From: Sphaerulina vaccinii
Taxonomy: Eukaryota > Ascomycota > Dothideomycetes > Mycosphaerellales > Mycosphaerellaceae
Assembly (NCBI GenBank): GCA_022570795.1
Contig: JAKUDP010000003.1
Span: 2,418,001-2,482,000 of the forward strand
Direction of reading: 5' to 3'
DNA: 64,000 nt
The position numbers and the translations under genes are program-made. The notes under the pieces are model-generated. The model was not told the DNA's origin. It did no database searches and worked only from the letters and a program-made list of their open reading frames with translations. This document shows positions 1 through 8,800 of the stretch, piece by piece (position 1 is the first letter of the stretch; each line of letters begins with the position of its first letter).

Positions 1-112
1 ACACCCACAAGACATAAATTACTCCATCAACACCAGGCTAGTCGAACTCCCAGATCAATCAGAAGGCAGACTCCACATGGAACATGCCGAACTCCAACAA
101 TGTCCTCTACAA

Positions 113-2044
113 TCACTCGACCACCTTCGCCTTGCCCTTTCCAGAGTACTGCGGACGGCCCCTTTCCATATCAGCCATCTCGACCGCCCTACCCTTCCCC
201 TTCCCGGTATAAGTCCTCTCTGGGCTCTGCTCCCGGGCATCCATAATAGCCCTGTCCCTCGCAATCTGCTTATGGTCCGTCGTCCCAAAAACATCCTCGA
301 GTTGTTTCTTCTTTCCCTCCTCGCGCAGTCGATCACCCCTTTTCCTTTCCCAAGGATCTACCTTCCAACGAATGGATCGAAACTTTTTCATGAAGAAGTT
401 CTGAGTCTTGACTTCTTCTTCTTCTTCTTTCGTTTTTTGTTGTGCGTCTGCTGGATCCTGAACGATATTCTCTGGAATCTCGGCGCCTTCTACACGATCG
501 ATGAGTGTTGGAGCGCGTCGGGTGGGTTTAGGTGGACGAGGGGAGAAGAGGGGTTTTCCTTGCGAGTAGATAATATCTTGGCTGTTATCGGGGAAGTATG
601 ATGATGATGATGAGGATGCTTCTTCTTTATTGTTGGAGACGGGTTGGATGGCTGCGAATTCGCGCTCTTCTTTCATAATCCTGAGCTTCTCCTGGAGCTC
701 GAGAGCTGGATCCTCGTCTGTTCCGTGGAGACCGACTCGCTCCTCCTCAGGAAGGTCTCCGTAGTGGGTTGTAGTGGTGGATTCCAGCCGCTCTAGTTGA
801 AGATCGGGATGTTCTGTCGTTGATGTGGCGGGCACTTCTACTTCCTTATTATCGATTTCGATACTTCGTTTGCTGTCTGCGCGCTTATGGTCGGGATCTT
901 CCTGTGCGAGGTCTCGCTGCTCTGCAACAGCGTCTGAATATGCAGATGAACTCGTGGACATCTTCCGCTTTGCAGCGCTAGAAGATTCTGGCTCTTCGAC
1001 CTTTGGCTCTTCGGCGACTTCTGGCTTGTCCGCCGTCTTTGGCTGCTCTACGACCTTTGGTTCTCCGTTGATCTCGGATTGCTCGCTAATTGGCTTATCT
1101 GTGATCTCTGACTCCTCTGCGACCTTTGAGTTCTCTGCAACAGCGTCGGGAGACGCAGCGCGAGCTGGCTCTGCCACTGAGACTTTAGATGCCACTGCAG
1201 CCTTAAGATCTTCTGCAACAGCATGGAAAGATGCTTTTGCCTCTACGACCTTCGCCTCCTCTACAACAGCGTCGAGAGACTTGTCCGAAGGCACAGGCGA
1301 CAACGACTCATGATCAAAGTTCAAAGCTGGAAGCTGCAGCGGCGGACACTTGGAACAAACGGCCCTTCTCTGCTGCTTCTGCTCCTCTGGTGTCGTCGGC
1401 ATCTCAGAAATCGATGCAAGCTTCTTCAACTTCTTCACACTCTTCCTGCGGGATGCCCAGCCTTCGTATTGGAGACCTTCACGTACACTGCTGAGAGATC
1501 TGGCGTTCCTGGTTGCTCCGCTGTAGGACCCTGCAGTAGAGGGTACTGGGCCTTGGACTGGTGCTGGGATTCGAGTAGCGGGAGGCACACCGTCTTGCAA
1601 TTGACTATATTCTGGGCCTTTGATGAGTGGGTCTTTGAGGATGTTGAGGGGCATGTCATCGTTCTGGAATTTCTCGGCTTCGAGCTCTTTTAGATGCGTT
1701 GCAGCTTGATGGGCGGCAGTTGATCTTTCTGCTTCCAGTTTCTTTTGGTGTGTGGCAGCTTGGTGCGTGGTAGCTGAGCTCTCTGCTTCGAGCTCTTCTT
1801 GGTGCGTGGCAGCTGGAATTAGATCGCGCACGACTGAGATCACGTCGACATCGTCGACAGGGTGGCTGTTCAGCGCAGATGTCTCGACTTTCTGCTGGTC
1901 AGGCACCGGATCGCGCTCTGCTGTCTTCCCAGACTCATCGGCTGTCGCGGCATCTTTCAAGCCTTCTACTTTATTGGCCTTTCCAGCACGCTCCGGGCGC
2001 TTCTTGGTGGATATGGCTCTGCGAAGTCCTTTCAGTCCACCCAT
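113..2044 (-). CDS. Disordered low-complexity protein, 643 aa
   Basis: Single open frame of 643 codons. The frame is open a little upstream, but the first true ATG is at 2044-2042 (begins MGGLKGLRR, basic). I recognise no domain. The protein is rich in Glu, Lys, Ala and Ser, with long runs such as poly-Glu and poly-Ser. Residues around 90-130 hold three degenerate copies of a unit like ATHQKKLEAE, and the middle carries alternating VAE/EPK-type repeats (for example EEPKVEEPE). The C-terminal part is basic and ends in a GKGKAKVVE tail. This composition suggests an intrinsically disordered protein. The tandem DNA repeat just upstream lies in the presumed leader. Function unknown; codon structure and length make it a likely real gene. 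Confidence 0.7.
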   Translation of the reverse strand: MGGLKGLRRAISTKKRPERAGKANKVEGLKDAATADESGKTAERDPVPDQQKVETSALNSHPVDDVDVISVVRDLIPAATHQEELEAESSATTHQAATHQKKLEAERSTAAHQAATHLKELEAEKFQNDDMPLNILKDPLIKGPEYSQLQDGVPPATRIPAPVQGPVPSTAGSYSGATRNARSLSSVREGLQYEGWASRRKSVKKLKKLASISEMPTTPEEQKQQRRAVCSKCPPLQLPALNFDHESLSPVPSDKSLDAVVEEAKVVEAKASFHAVAEDLKAAVASKVSVAEPARAASPDAVAENSKVAEESEITDKPISEQSEINGEPKVVEQPKTADKPEVAEEPKVEEPESSSAAKRKMSTSSSAYSDAVAEQRDLAQEDPDHKRADSKRSIEIDNKEVEVPATSTTEHPDLQLERLESTTTTHYGDLPEEERVGLHGTDEDPALELQEKLRIMKEEREFAAIQPVSNNKEEASSSSSSYFPDNSQDIIYSQGKPLFSPRPPKPTRRAPTLIDRVEGAEIPENIVQDPADAQQKTKEEEEEVKTQNFFMKKFRSIRWKVDPWERKRGDRLREEGKKKQLEDVFGTTDHKQIARDRAIMDAREQSPERTYTGKGKGRAVEMADMERGRPQYSGKGKAKVVE

Positions 2045-2077
2045 CTTCGCCAATAATGCCAAGGGAGTTGTAAGAGA

Positions 2078-2149
2078 GGTCTCTGTATGCGGATGAGAAA
2101 GGTCTCTGTATGCGATTGAGAAAGGTCTCTATATGCGGACGAAGAGAAA
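2078..2149. repeat. 23-bp tandem repeat, three copies
   Basis: Three consecutive imperfect copies of GGTCTCTGTATGCGGATGAG plus AAA, starting at 2078, 2101 and 2124. The third has small changes and an insertion. The array is 34 bp upstream of the ATG of the minus-strand gene at 2044, so it would fall in its 5' leader or core promoter. The remaining sequence to 2622 holds no supported gene. Confidence 0.8.
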
Positions 2150-2622
2150 TTGTGTACTGAAATGCAATTTGGTCACGTAGCAAGATGCACTATCCACGAG
2201 AAATTGAAGATGTGCGCTGCAGAATTCCTTGGAACTGTGGAGCAGCTGAAGAGATACACCTGGCATGAAGTGATAGAGCGGTACACTCTGTCGGCATCGT
2301 CAGTATTGACCACGGCCCGCAAGGCCACTTTGCTCTTCACCATCCCGAGGAACCCGATGGTAACAGAGCATACCAGAGCCTGGAAGCTCTGGTCCTACCA
2401 CAGAATATCGGCCACTATACTTTCTCATAGGTGGAGCCGACCCAATGCTGGCCTTGCACACCTCTCGATCATCGAGGACGGCAGCAGCAGCTAAGTTGGA
2501 CATTGCGAACACTTCCGACACTCGCTATCACCTGCTGCATCGCATCGCTACTCCCAGGCAGGAACCAGACTACCCTTGTGTCGACTCAATCTGTGTACAT
2601 CGACCTGGACACGCACACAACA

Positions 2623-3042
2623 ATGATGGATCTTCAATACGCTGCCGTGTTAGCCATTGAGACACTGGCCACAGGTGTTCTCTCTTGGGTGGCATGGTTC
2701 TTCACGATTGGAATCTGCATCACAACGCTTAGACTCATAGACAATGAGAAGATTTTCGAGAACGATGCTTCTGCCAGGAAGATGGTATACTGGGTCGCGA
2801 ACTCTGTTGGGTGGTCGTTTGCTATATTTGGGCTCGCAGGTCTTGTCCTCGCAGATGATCGTGCTCGATTATTATGGCGACTTGCAGCAGCGGTTGCTGT
2901 GCTAGTCCTCATCACGGCTTTGTTGATGCTGGCCGCAACCTCTCCATGGTTCAATACAGACAGGAGAGATCTGGATCTTGACGACACCGGGAGTGAGGTC
3001 AATGAGGAGACTCGGCTGCTTGCTACTGAGGTCGTGCGATGA
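2623..3042 (+). CDS. Small multi-span membrane protein, 139 aa
   Basis: I place the start at the ATG pair at 2623/2626 (MMDLQYAAVL) rather than at an upstream in-frame ATG, because the upstream 64 codons look like leader. Three hydrophobic segments are visible: residues about 8-36, 55-77 and 85-105. The C-terminal tail of about 30 residues is acidic and hydrophilic (DLDLDDTGSEVNEETR). No family recognised. It is the first of three co-oriented small membrane proteins (2.6-4.8 kb) with similar size and layout: hydrophobic core, then a polar tail. Sequence similarity to the other two is weak, so common descent is an inference. Intergenic 3043-3350 holds no other feature except a possible TATA-like GGTATAAG near 3185. 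Confidence 0.65.
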   Translation: MMDLQYAAVLAIETLATGVLSWVAWFFTIGICITTLRLIDNEKIFENDASARKMVYWVANSVGWSFAIFGLAGLVLADDRARLLWRLAAAVAVLVLITALLMLAATSPWFNTDRRDLDLDDTGSEVNEETRLLATEVVR

Positions 3043-3350
3043 TCTCTCTGAATGCAGAGGGGGAGAGAAAGAGGCTCGAGCATGGTGCTTGGTAGCATGG
3101 TGTCAAGATTGCGGCATCGGGTATGCTTATGCTGCGTCCCGACTAGCTTCTCCACCAATATCTGGATCACGGCCTCGGCGCTTGGGTATAAGCCATATAT
3201 TTCAAGTAAATTCGAGCAGACGCGACCCACGACCACCATCAACTGAACACCGGTATACCTCCCCACGCCACCGACAAGGACCGAGAAGGTGTCACATACC
3301 TATACGCTCTGCACAGTCTACCATCACGATCTAGTCACATCTCAACCGTC

Positions 3351-3824
3351 ATGGCCGACGATGTCGAATGCAGTGGAATGTCCTCTGGAGCCTGCATTGC
3401 GATAAGCATTGGACTCCTACTACTCATGCTAGTCTACGGCCTGCTGTCTTTCGTAGCGGCGACAGTCTCCTATTTCGCAAGACGGGGCCGTTTTGGCGGC
3501 CCTCTTGAGGATACAGCTATGCAGTCCTACCTGCAACGCCTGCTTGGACGCCTATACTGCTTGCTTGCCGGGCCCATCTTCTTTGGAATGCTTTACCTGA
3601 TCTTCACAAAGACGACAGATCTTGGCTGGGATTTTAAGGATTCCACAGGAATCGATGCGAACGCCATGTCTGTTGCTCTAGTCATCGTGATTGCTACTCA
3701 TGGGCTATTCGTTGGCATTTGCTACATCTTGGTTGTAATCAAGCACGCTCTGGCAGAGAGGAGGGCCAGAGCTAGCATCGAGCAGACAACAAGAGATGTA
3801 GAATTGCAGGAAGTTGCCACGTAG
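3351..3824 (+). CDS. Small multi-span membrane protein, 157 aa
   Basis: Single exon. Hydrophobic segments at about residues 14-42, 65-87 and 103-128 suggest three or four membrane spans, with an Arg-rich loop (FARRGRF) after the first. The C-terminal tail is polar and ends near RDVELQEVAT. The gene downstream (4279) has a comparable tail with TIELQTM, so these two share topology and a basic-then-ELQ tail. No known domain recognised. Its Met sits in a good context (CGTCATGG). Function unknown; a membrane protein seems certain if the gene is real. Confidence 0.65.
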   Translation: MADDVECSGMSSGACIAISIGLLLLMLVYGLLSFVAATVSYFARRGRFGGPLEDTAMQSYLQRLLGRLYCLLAGPIFFGMLYLIFTKTTDLGWDFKDSTGIDANAMSVALVIVIATHGLFVGICYILVVIKHALAERRARASIEQTTRDVELQEVAT

Positions 3825-4278
3825 ACGGTCCTGTGCAACTGGTCAAAGGTTGGATGTCATTCTGGAAGAGGGTTTGCCTAACCACAAGCGGCGGGAACGG
3901 CACTCATCTATAGACATGTCGTGGGGCGGTGGCACGGGCTGTCGAAGAGAACTTTCCAGACCCGACAGCATAACCACGAGAGTGTGATGACCATCTTGTG
4001 ATGTTTGTGCACAGAACAAGAGGCCATCTGTCAGCTTGGAATAAAAGGCTATGGTACCGATAGGTGGATAATACCCAGCATCGAGTCCCTTTGGTTGCGA
4101 GGTCCTATGTGACCTTTTGACTTGCTTTGCAAAGACAACTTGCACTTTTTGCCACACATCCCGGAATACCTTCATCTGACATTTCCTCTTACACATACAA
4201 CCCGCTCCAGCATACAAGAAGCAACACAAAGATATAAACACGACACATACCGGCATACCACACCTCTCTCCGTACAGC
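3825..4278. promoter_or_regulatory. Intergenic leader with TATA-like box for the 4279 gene
   Basis: No coding frame here is convincing. A TATAAA element lies at 4233-4238, 46 nt upstream of the ATG at 4279. That spacing would give a very short leader. Confidence 0.35.
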
Positions 4279-4803
4279 ATGCCTTCTTCAGACATCTCCT
4301 GGCTTATGATGGACATGGACTCTACTCCCACGAACTCGAATTTCGATTACTGGCCCGAAGAAGATGGCTCTCGCGGTCAAACGGCGGGCGTCAGCACAGG
4401 GGTGATCATCCTCTACGTCGCGCTTGCACTTTGCACAGTCTCCTTACGCTGGGCAGAGTCAAGTATGAGACACAAGATCTGGAACGCACCGCAGCGAAAA
4501 TGGAAACATCCACTGAGCATACTGGACCTTGCCGTTGGCCCGCTCTTCTTCTTGGCATTCTCTATCACGGCTGTCTGTACGAAGACCCCACGATTCGTCA
4601 AAGACTTTTACTCGAATGCTGCAGTGTGTGCACTGGTTGCGTTTGGACTATTTCTCATCTTTCAGGTCTTGTCGCTGGGAGCTGTCTACCTGGTGGTAAA
4701 GATCTGCAATATGGTTCGCGCGAAGAAGGAGAGGAGACAGAATATTGCTCATCAGAGGACGATTGAGTTGCAGACTATGCGAAATCGACGTGCCTATCAG
4801 TAA
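4279..4803 (+). CDS. Small multi-span membrane protein, 174 aa
   Basis: Single exon. The first 35 residues are polar and acidic. They are followed by hydrophobic segments at about 37-56, 82-100 and 115-142. The loop between spans 1 and 2 is basic (RHKIWNAPQRKWKH). The C-terminal tail is strongly basic with AKKERRQ and then RTIELQTM, resembling the tail of the 3351 gene. No family recognised. It is the third member of the small membrane-protein group; the three genes are separated by only about 300-450 bp and share orientation. Confidence 0.65.
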   Translation: MPSSDISWLMMDMDSTPTNSNFDYWPEEDGSRGQTAGVSTGVIILYVALALCTVSLRWAESSMRHKIWNAPQRKWKHPLSILDLAVGPLFFLAFSITAVCTKTPRFVKDFYSNAAVCALVAFGLFLIFQVLSLGAVYLVVKICNMVRAKKERRQNIAHQRTIELQTMRNRRAYQ

Positions 4804-5370
4804 GACTCTGCGGTGACATTTGGCTTAGCATTGCGTGAGGGTGCGAAAGGAAGTGCTACGTGTTGCGAACTCGAAAGACTGGAGCAGTTTGTCACATGCT
4901 GGAAAGCTACCAAGCTCGAACCTTTGGCTGCGCCACCAGCGCAGAGCTCTCAAGCAACACTTGAAATTATTAATGTCTACCACACTACACACAGCACACT
5001 ACCCTTCAGCAAGCACTCCGACACCGACACAGCCTTATTGTAAGCGAAGTACAGCAGGAGTCTACGATACCAAGCACGAATCGAACACCAGGGCACAGAT
5101 CAGCATCACGAAAAGGCACGAATTTCTGCGACTAGTGCAACGACGACTACGCAAACTTGATTTATGACGATCCGTGGAGTACCTGGAATTCATTCTGCAG
5201 CGCTGCCAATACTTCCAGCATCTCGAACGTAGCCATCTTCGTCTGCGCGACCGCTATTATCGCGACATCGTGGAACTGGTTTCTGGACGCTGTACGACGA
5301 TAGACCTGGGGTGACGCCGCCCCTGCTGCTTATACCTCCTCTATCCAGAAGACTACTATCCTGAGAAGTC
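4804..5370. other. Intergenic, with a decayed copy of the downstream repeat unit
   Basis: No complete gene. At 5222-5298 a frame reads NVAIFVCATAIIATSWNWFLDAV then stops. It resembles the hydrophobic units of the gene at 5371 (VCTVAIVAAASPWNHFIEAL). The frame has no ATG and is closed upstream by a stop, so it is probably a relic or an exon of an unresolved gene model. Confidence 0.4.
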
Positions 5371-5664
5371 ATGTCTGCTCTGCTGGCTATACAAGCGGCA
5401 AACGAGGATAGCCATACCAGCGCCGCTAGCACAGTCGGTTTCTCATACACAGCCGTTCTGGTGTGCACGGTCGCCATCGTGGCGGCAGCGTCGCCTTGGA
5501 ACCACTTCATTGAAGCACTTCTTGAATCAGTTATTGAAGTACTGTTGGGTATCTCATCAACAGCCGTTCTCGTGTGCATGGTCGCCATCGCAGCGGCAAC
5601 ATCACCTTGGAAGCACTTTAGCGAAGCACTTGTTGAATCAGTCATCGAAGTCCTGTTGGGTATG
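5222..5664 (+). repeat. Three diverged copies of a roughly 100-bp unit
   Basis: Copies lie at about 5222-5298 (most diverged, truncated), 5450-5552 and 5561-5663. The last two are nearly identical along their length (shared ACAGCCGTTCT start and GTTGGGTAT end) and are the basis of the duplicated protein at 5371. The spacing of the two good copies is about 111 bp, which keeps the frame. Confidence 0.65.
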
Positions 5665-5667
5665 TAA
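5371..5667 (+). CDS. 98-aa protein made of a duplicated hydrophobic unit
   Basis: The frame starts MSALLAIQAANED. After about 25 residues it consists almost entirely of two copies of a 37-residue unit: copy 1 around TAVLVCTVAIVAAASPWNHF, copy 2 around TAVLVCMVAIAAATSPWKHF, each followed by a version of EALxESVIEVLLG. The hydrophobic half of each unit could span a membrane and the second half is amphipathic. The stop lies just after the second copy, in a GGTATGTAA context that also fits a 5' splice donor, so the annotated end may be wrong. No known family. A third, decayed unit lies about 150 bp upstream. A small lineage-specific gene is plausible, but it could be non-functional. Confidence 0.4.
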   Translation: MSALLAIQAANEDSHTSAASTVGFSYTAVLVCTVAIVAAASPWNHFIEALLESVIEVLLGISSTAVLVCMVAIAAATSPWKHFSEALVESVIEVLLGM

Positions 5668-5843
5668 AGAAGGAGAGGTTCGAGACCTGCGATGCACTTC
5701 TCTGCTTGAAAGTCGATTACTACGCTACTCTATCTACAAAAAGATGAGCAGAATCTTAGCTAGCTAGAACCGAGAACGCCTCAATTGGATACAAATGAAA
5801 TAAAACCTTCCACCTCAAATGCTTATACTGTTCCTCCTCGAAT

Positions 5844-8800
5844 TCACTCCTTCTTCGGCTCAAAATTCATCCTATCCCTCGCCGAACACCCAGCCTCATC
5901 AAATACCTTCCCCTCATCATCACTACGACGCGTCTGTGTCCCCCTTGCTCTCAATTGACTCGGCTTCATTCTCTCCTCCTCCGAATACCCATAATCATCC
6001 CACTCATGCGGCCTTTCAACCAAACCACGAATTCCATGATGTCCAAGTCTTTGTTTACCACCACCAACTTGCTGTCTCCCACGCGAGCTTCTCAACTCCA
6101 AGCGTTGAGTATGCTGAGTAAGGAACGGGAAGCCGAGGCGTTCGTGAGGCAGAAGGGGAGCGGGTTCATGGTTCTCGGCATCCAGGAGCTCAGGTTGTCT
6201 AGTAGGCGGAGCTTCGCGCCGTTCTTGAGGGAGAGAGGGCTGGAGCGCAAGTGGCCTGGTAGGCGGGGAGGGCGCGGGAGTGATCTCGGGCAAGAGTCGT
6301 TCGTGAGGCAGAGAGGGCGCGAGAGTTTCATCGTCCTCGGCAGGTGGCAAAGTAGGCAGACTTTCGATTGGGAGCTCGGGCTCAAAAGGAAGAGCTTCAT
6401 CGCTAGGAATCAGTTGGGGAGAACCATTGGGTGTGTAAAGGATGTATCTCTTGCCGTCATAATTAGTGTATATGAGTGGCTCGGTGTTGCCATCTGCTCG
6501 CTGCTTGCCTTTGGGACGAGGGTATAAGGACGGCTGGGTAGGCTCGACTACAACTTGCACACGGAACGAAGCATTGTCGTTTTGCTCATTACCATTTGTG
6601 ATCTGCAGATGCCGTTCTTGACGTCGATGACAAGAGAGCGCATAGCATGCTCCTGGCAGTAAGATGAGATTATCTTGGCCACATATTGGCGAATAGCACG
6701 TTGTTTGTAACGTCGAGACATCATCAACCTCGGCCGTTTCAGGAACCTTCGCGGTCGGAGTACCTTCGAAAGGTATAGGCTTGCCATCAAGTGCCATAGG
6801 CTTGCCGTCAGATGTGTTAAGCTCAGGAAGCTTCAGCGCTGAGATGCCATCATGAGGTATAGGCTTGCCATCAAGTGCCATGGGCTTACCATCATCGGTG
6901 TCGAGCACGTACTTCTTGCCGTCGACGGCATTATTATACGCCACGAAAGGTGGTGAGCTGCGACCTTCGAAGAGATTCAGATCCTCGGCCCATTTCAAGA
7001 GCTCATCTTGTGCCTGTACATGACGAGGACTAGGTTGTACTATGGTTGTAGGAGTAGTGCTCACTGGACCTGGGCCTATATCTGAGGTGTTCAGTCTGTC
7101 GTGTCTTACAGTATCCCAGGTAGCAGGCTCTCCAGTGGTTGGCTCCTCTGTAGCAGGTCTGGCTTCAGCAGTAGTAATCTCTGCTACATCAGCTTGCAGC
7201 TCTTTCTTCGACGCGCTCTGGACACACGGAACGATCTTGCAGTCACAACCTTCATGAGTCCCTTGTATGTTGGAAGGTGAGCCCTGAAGCGGCGACTGCG
7301 GCATGCCCAAAGGCAAGTTCTGTACTGGTGACTTAGGCGTGTTTGGCCATGATCCAGGCATGTCAGTCCGAGGTTGAGACCGAGCAATCTGGTCTTGTAG
7401 CGCAGTAAGCTGTGCCTGCAACGATACCATCGATGGCCCATGATCGCGAAGCTCGAGGACTGGAACTGCAGCTGTCTGTATCTCCAATCCCAGTGGTGCC
7501 ATCTGTCCACCATTGTATGAACGATTCACGATCTTGACAGCATCTGGTCCAGCAGCTGCAGCAGTGGCGTCTTCTACTTGAGTCACCCACGACTTTGTCC
7601 TGCCAGGTGCGCGCGCGACATCGCTTGGAAGCTTAATCACGCTCTCGCCGGATTGGGGTGGATGTATTGATGCTTGTCGAGCAGGTGTTGCACCAGGTAG
7701 CGCTCTAAGTAGCTCGGTTGCAACAGAAAGATGGCTGGGGCTCCGACTCTGCCTTGCTGTCTGTGCTGGATGAGCCCGCCGGCTCGTGAGGACTTCTGGT
7801 GATGTGTCGTTCCCCCAGATCACATGGACATCTTTCGGACTCTTGGCACCTTTTGGCACTCTTACCTCTATTGAATAGATATCACGACGTTCCCGGCTAG
7901 GCCCAGCTGGTGGAGGTTGCTGAGATATGGCGTCTTCAGGAACGACCGAACTATCACTTTCACTAATGCGTGTGGTTGATACTGATGCAGTCTCCATACT
8001 CTTCTTGAGAGCAGCAGCAGCACGCTCTTCATGACCCGGCCATGAATGCTGGCTACCCACTTCCTCGGCGTCGTGTTCAGGCGAAGTTCGACGTGCCTCT
8101 TGCTCGACCAGAGTCTGTTGTGCTGCCTGCTGTCGCGCGCGCTTGATGTCCCAATCTCGTATGCCGATCTCTCGTCTTACGAGGACTTGACTTATCTTCT
8201 CTGCGCGCTTCGCCATTCTCACACGCTCGTCACCGTGTGCGCAATATCTGACCGCGTTCTGATGAAGCACGATTTCAATATGTCTCAGTACATCCCAGTC
8301 TAGTTCGTGGACTTCTTGAGCACAGAATGGATGTACTAGCTTGATCGCTTTGACGCCACTGAAGCCGAAGGTGGAAGCGTCCACATACTGACAAGGCTGG
8401 AGCGCGTCTGATGTGCTGTGTCCAATCTGTACAGTAGTACAGGGCTTAGGTACTTCGTGCAGGAGCTTGTCAAGTGGTGTATGTAGCTTAGCAAAAGCAT
8501 CGTTGTCTTCTAGTCCAGAGCGACTTGTGAGGCGTGAGCCTTGCAAAGGATGCGGTGCATGTTCTGCATTGTATGGAGTTGGACGTAGATCATGGGGCGT
8601 AGTGGCAACAGCCGGGGTCGTGGCACCACTACCGACTGCTGAGTTCGCCTGAGCTGGCAAGTTCAAGTACGTTCGTGCATCGACCGCTGCGTGACTCGGT
8701 CCGGCATGCTGATCTTCTTGCTGAGTCACAGCCTGTTGAGCAGTATTCAGATGTGCTGTGACAGGCTCCGCGATTGTACACTTGAACTCGACGTGATCAC

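Noticed and set aside
1223..1693. Overlapping plus-strand frames
   Set aside because: Antisense to the 643-residue protein; low-complexity shadow.
2634..3266. 210-codon minus-strand open frame
   Set aside because: Antisense to the first small membrane protein; no domain, unlikely composition.
5675..5692. tRNA B-box-like GGTTCGAGACC
   Set aside because: Does not fit the full B-box consensus, and I see no A box or cloverleaf around it.
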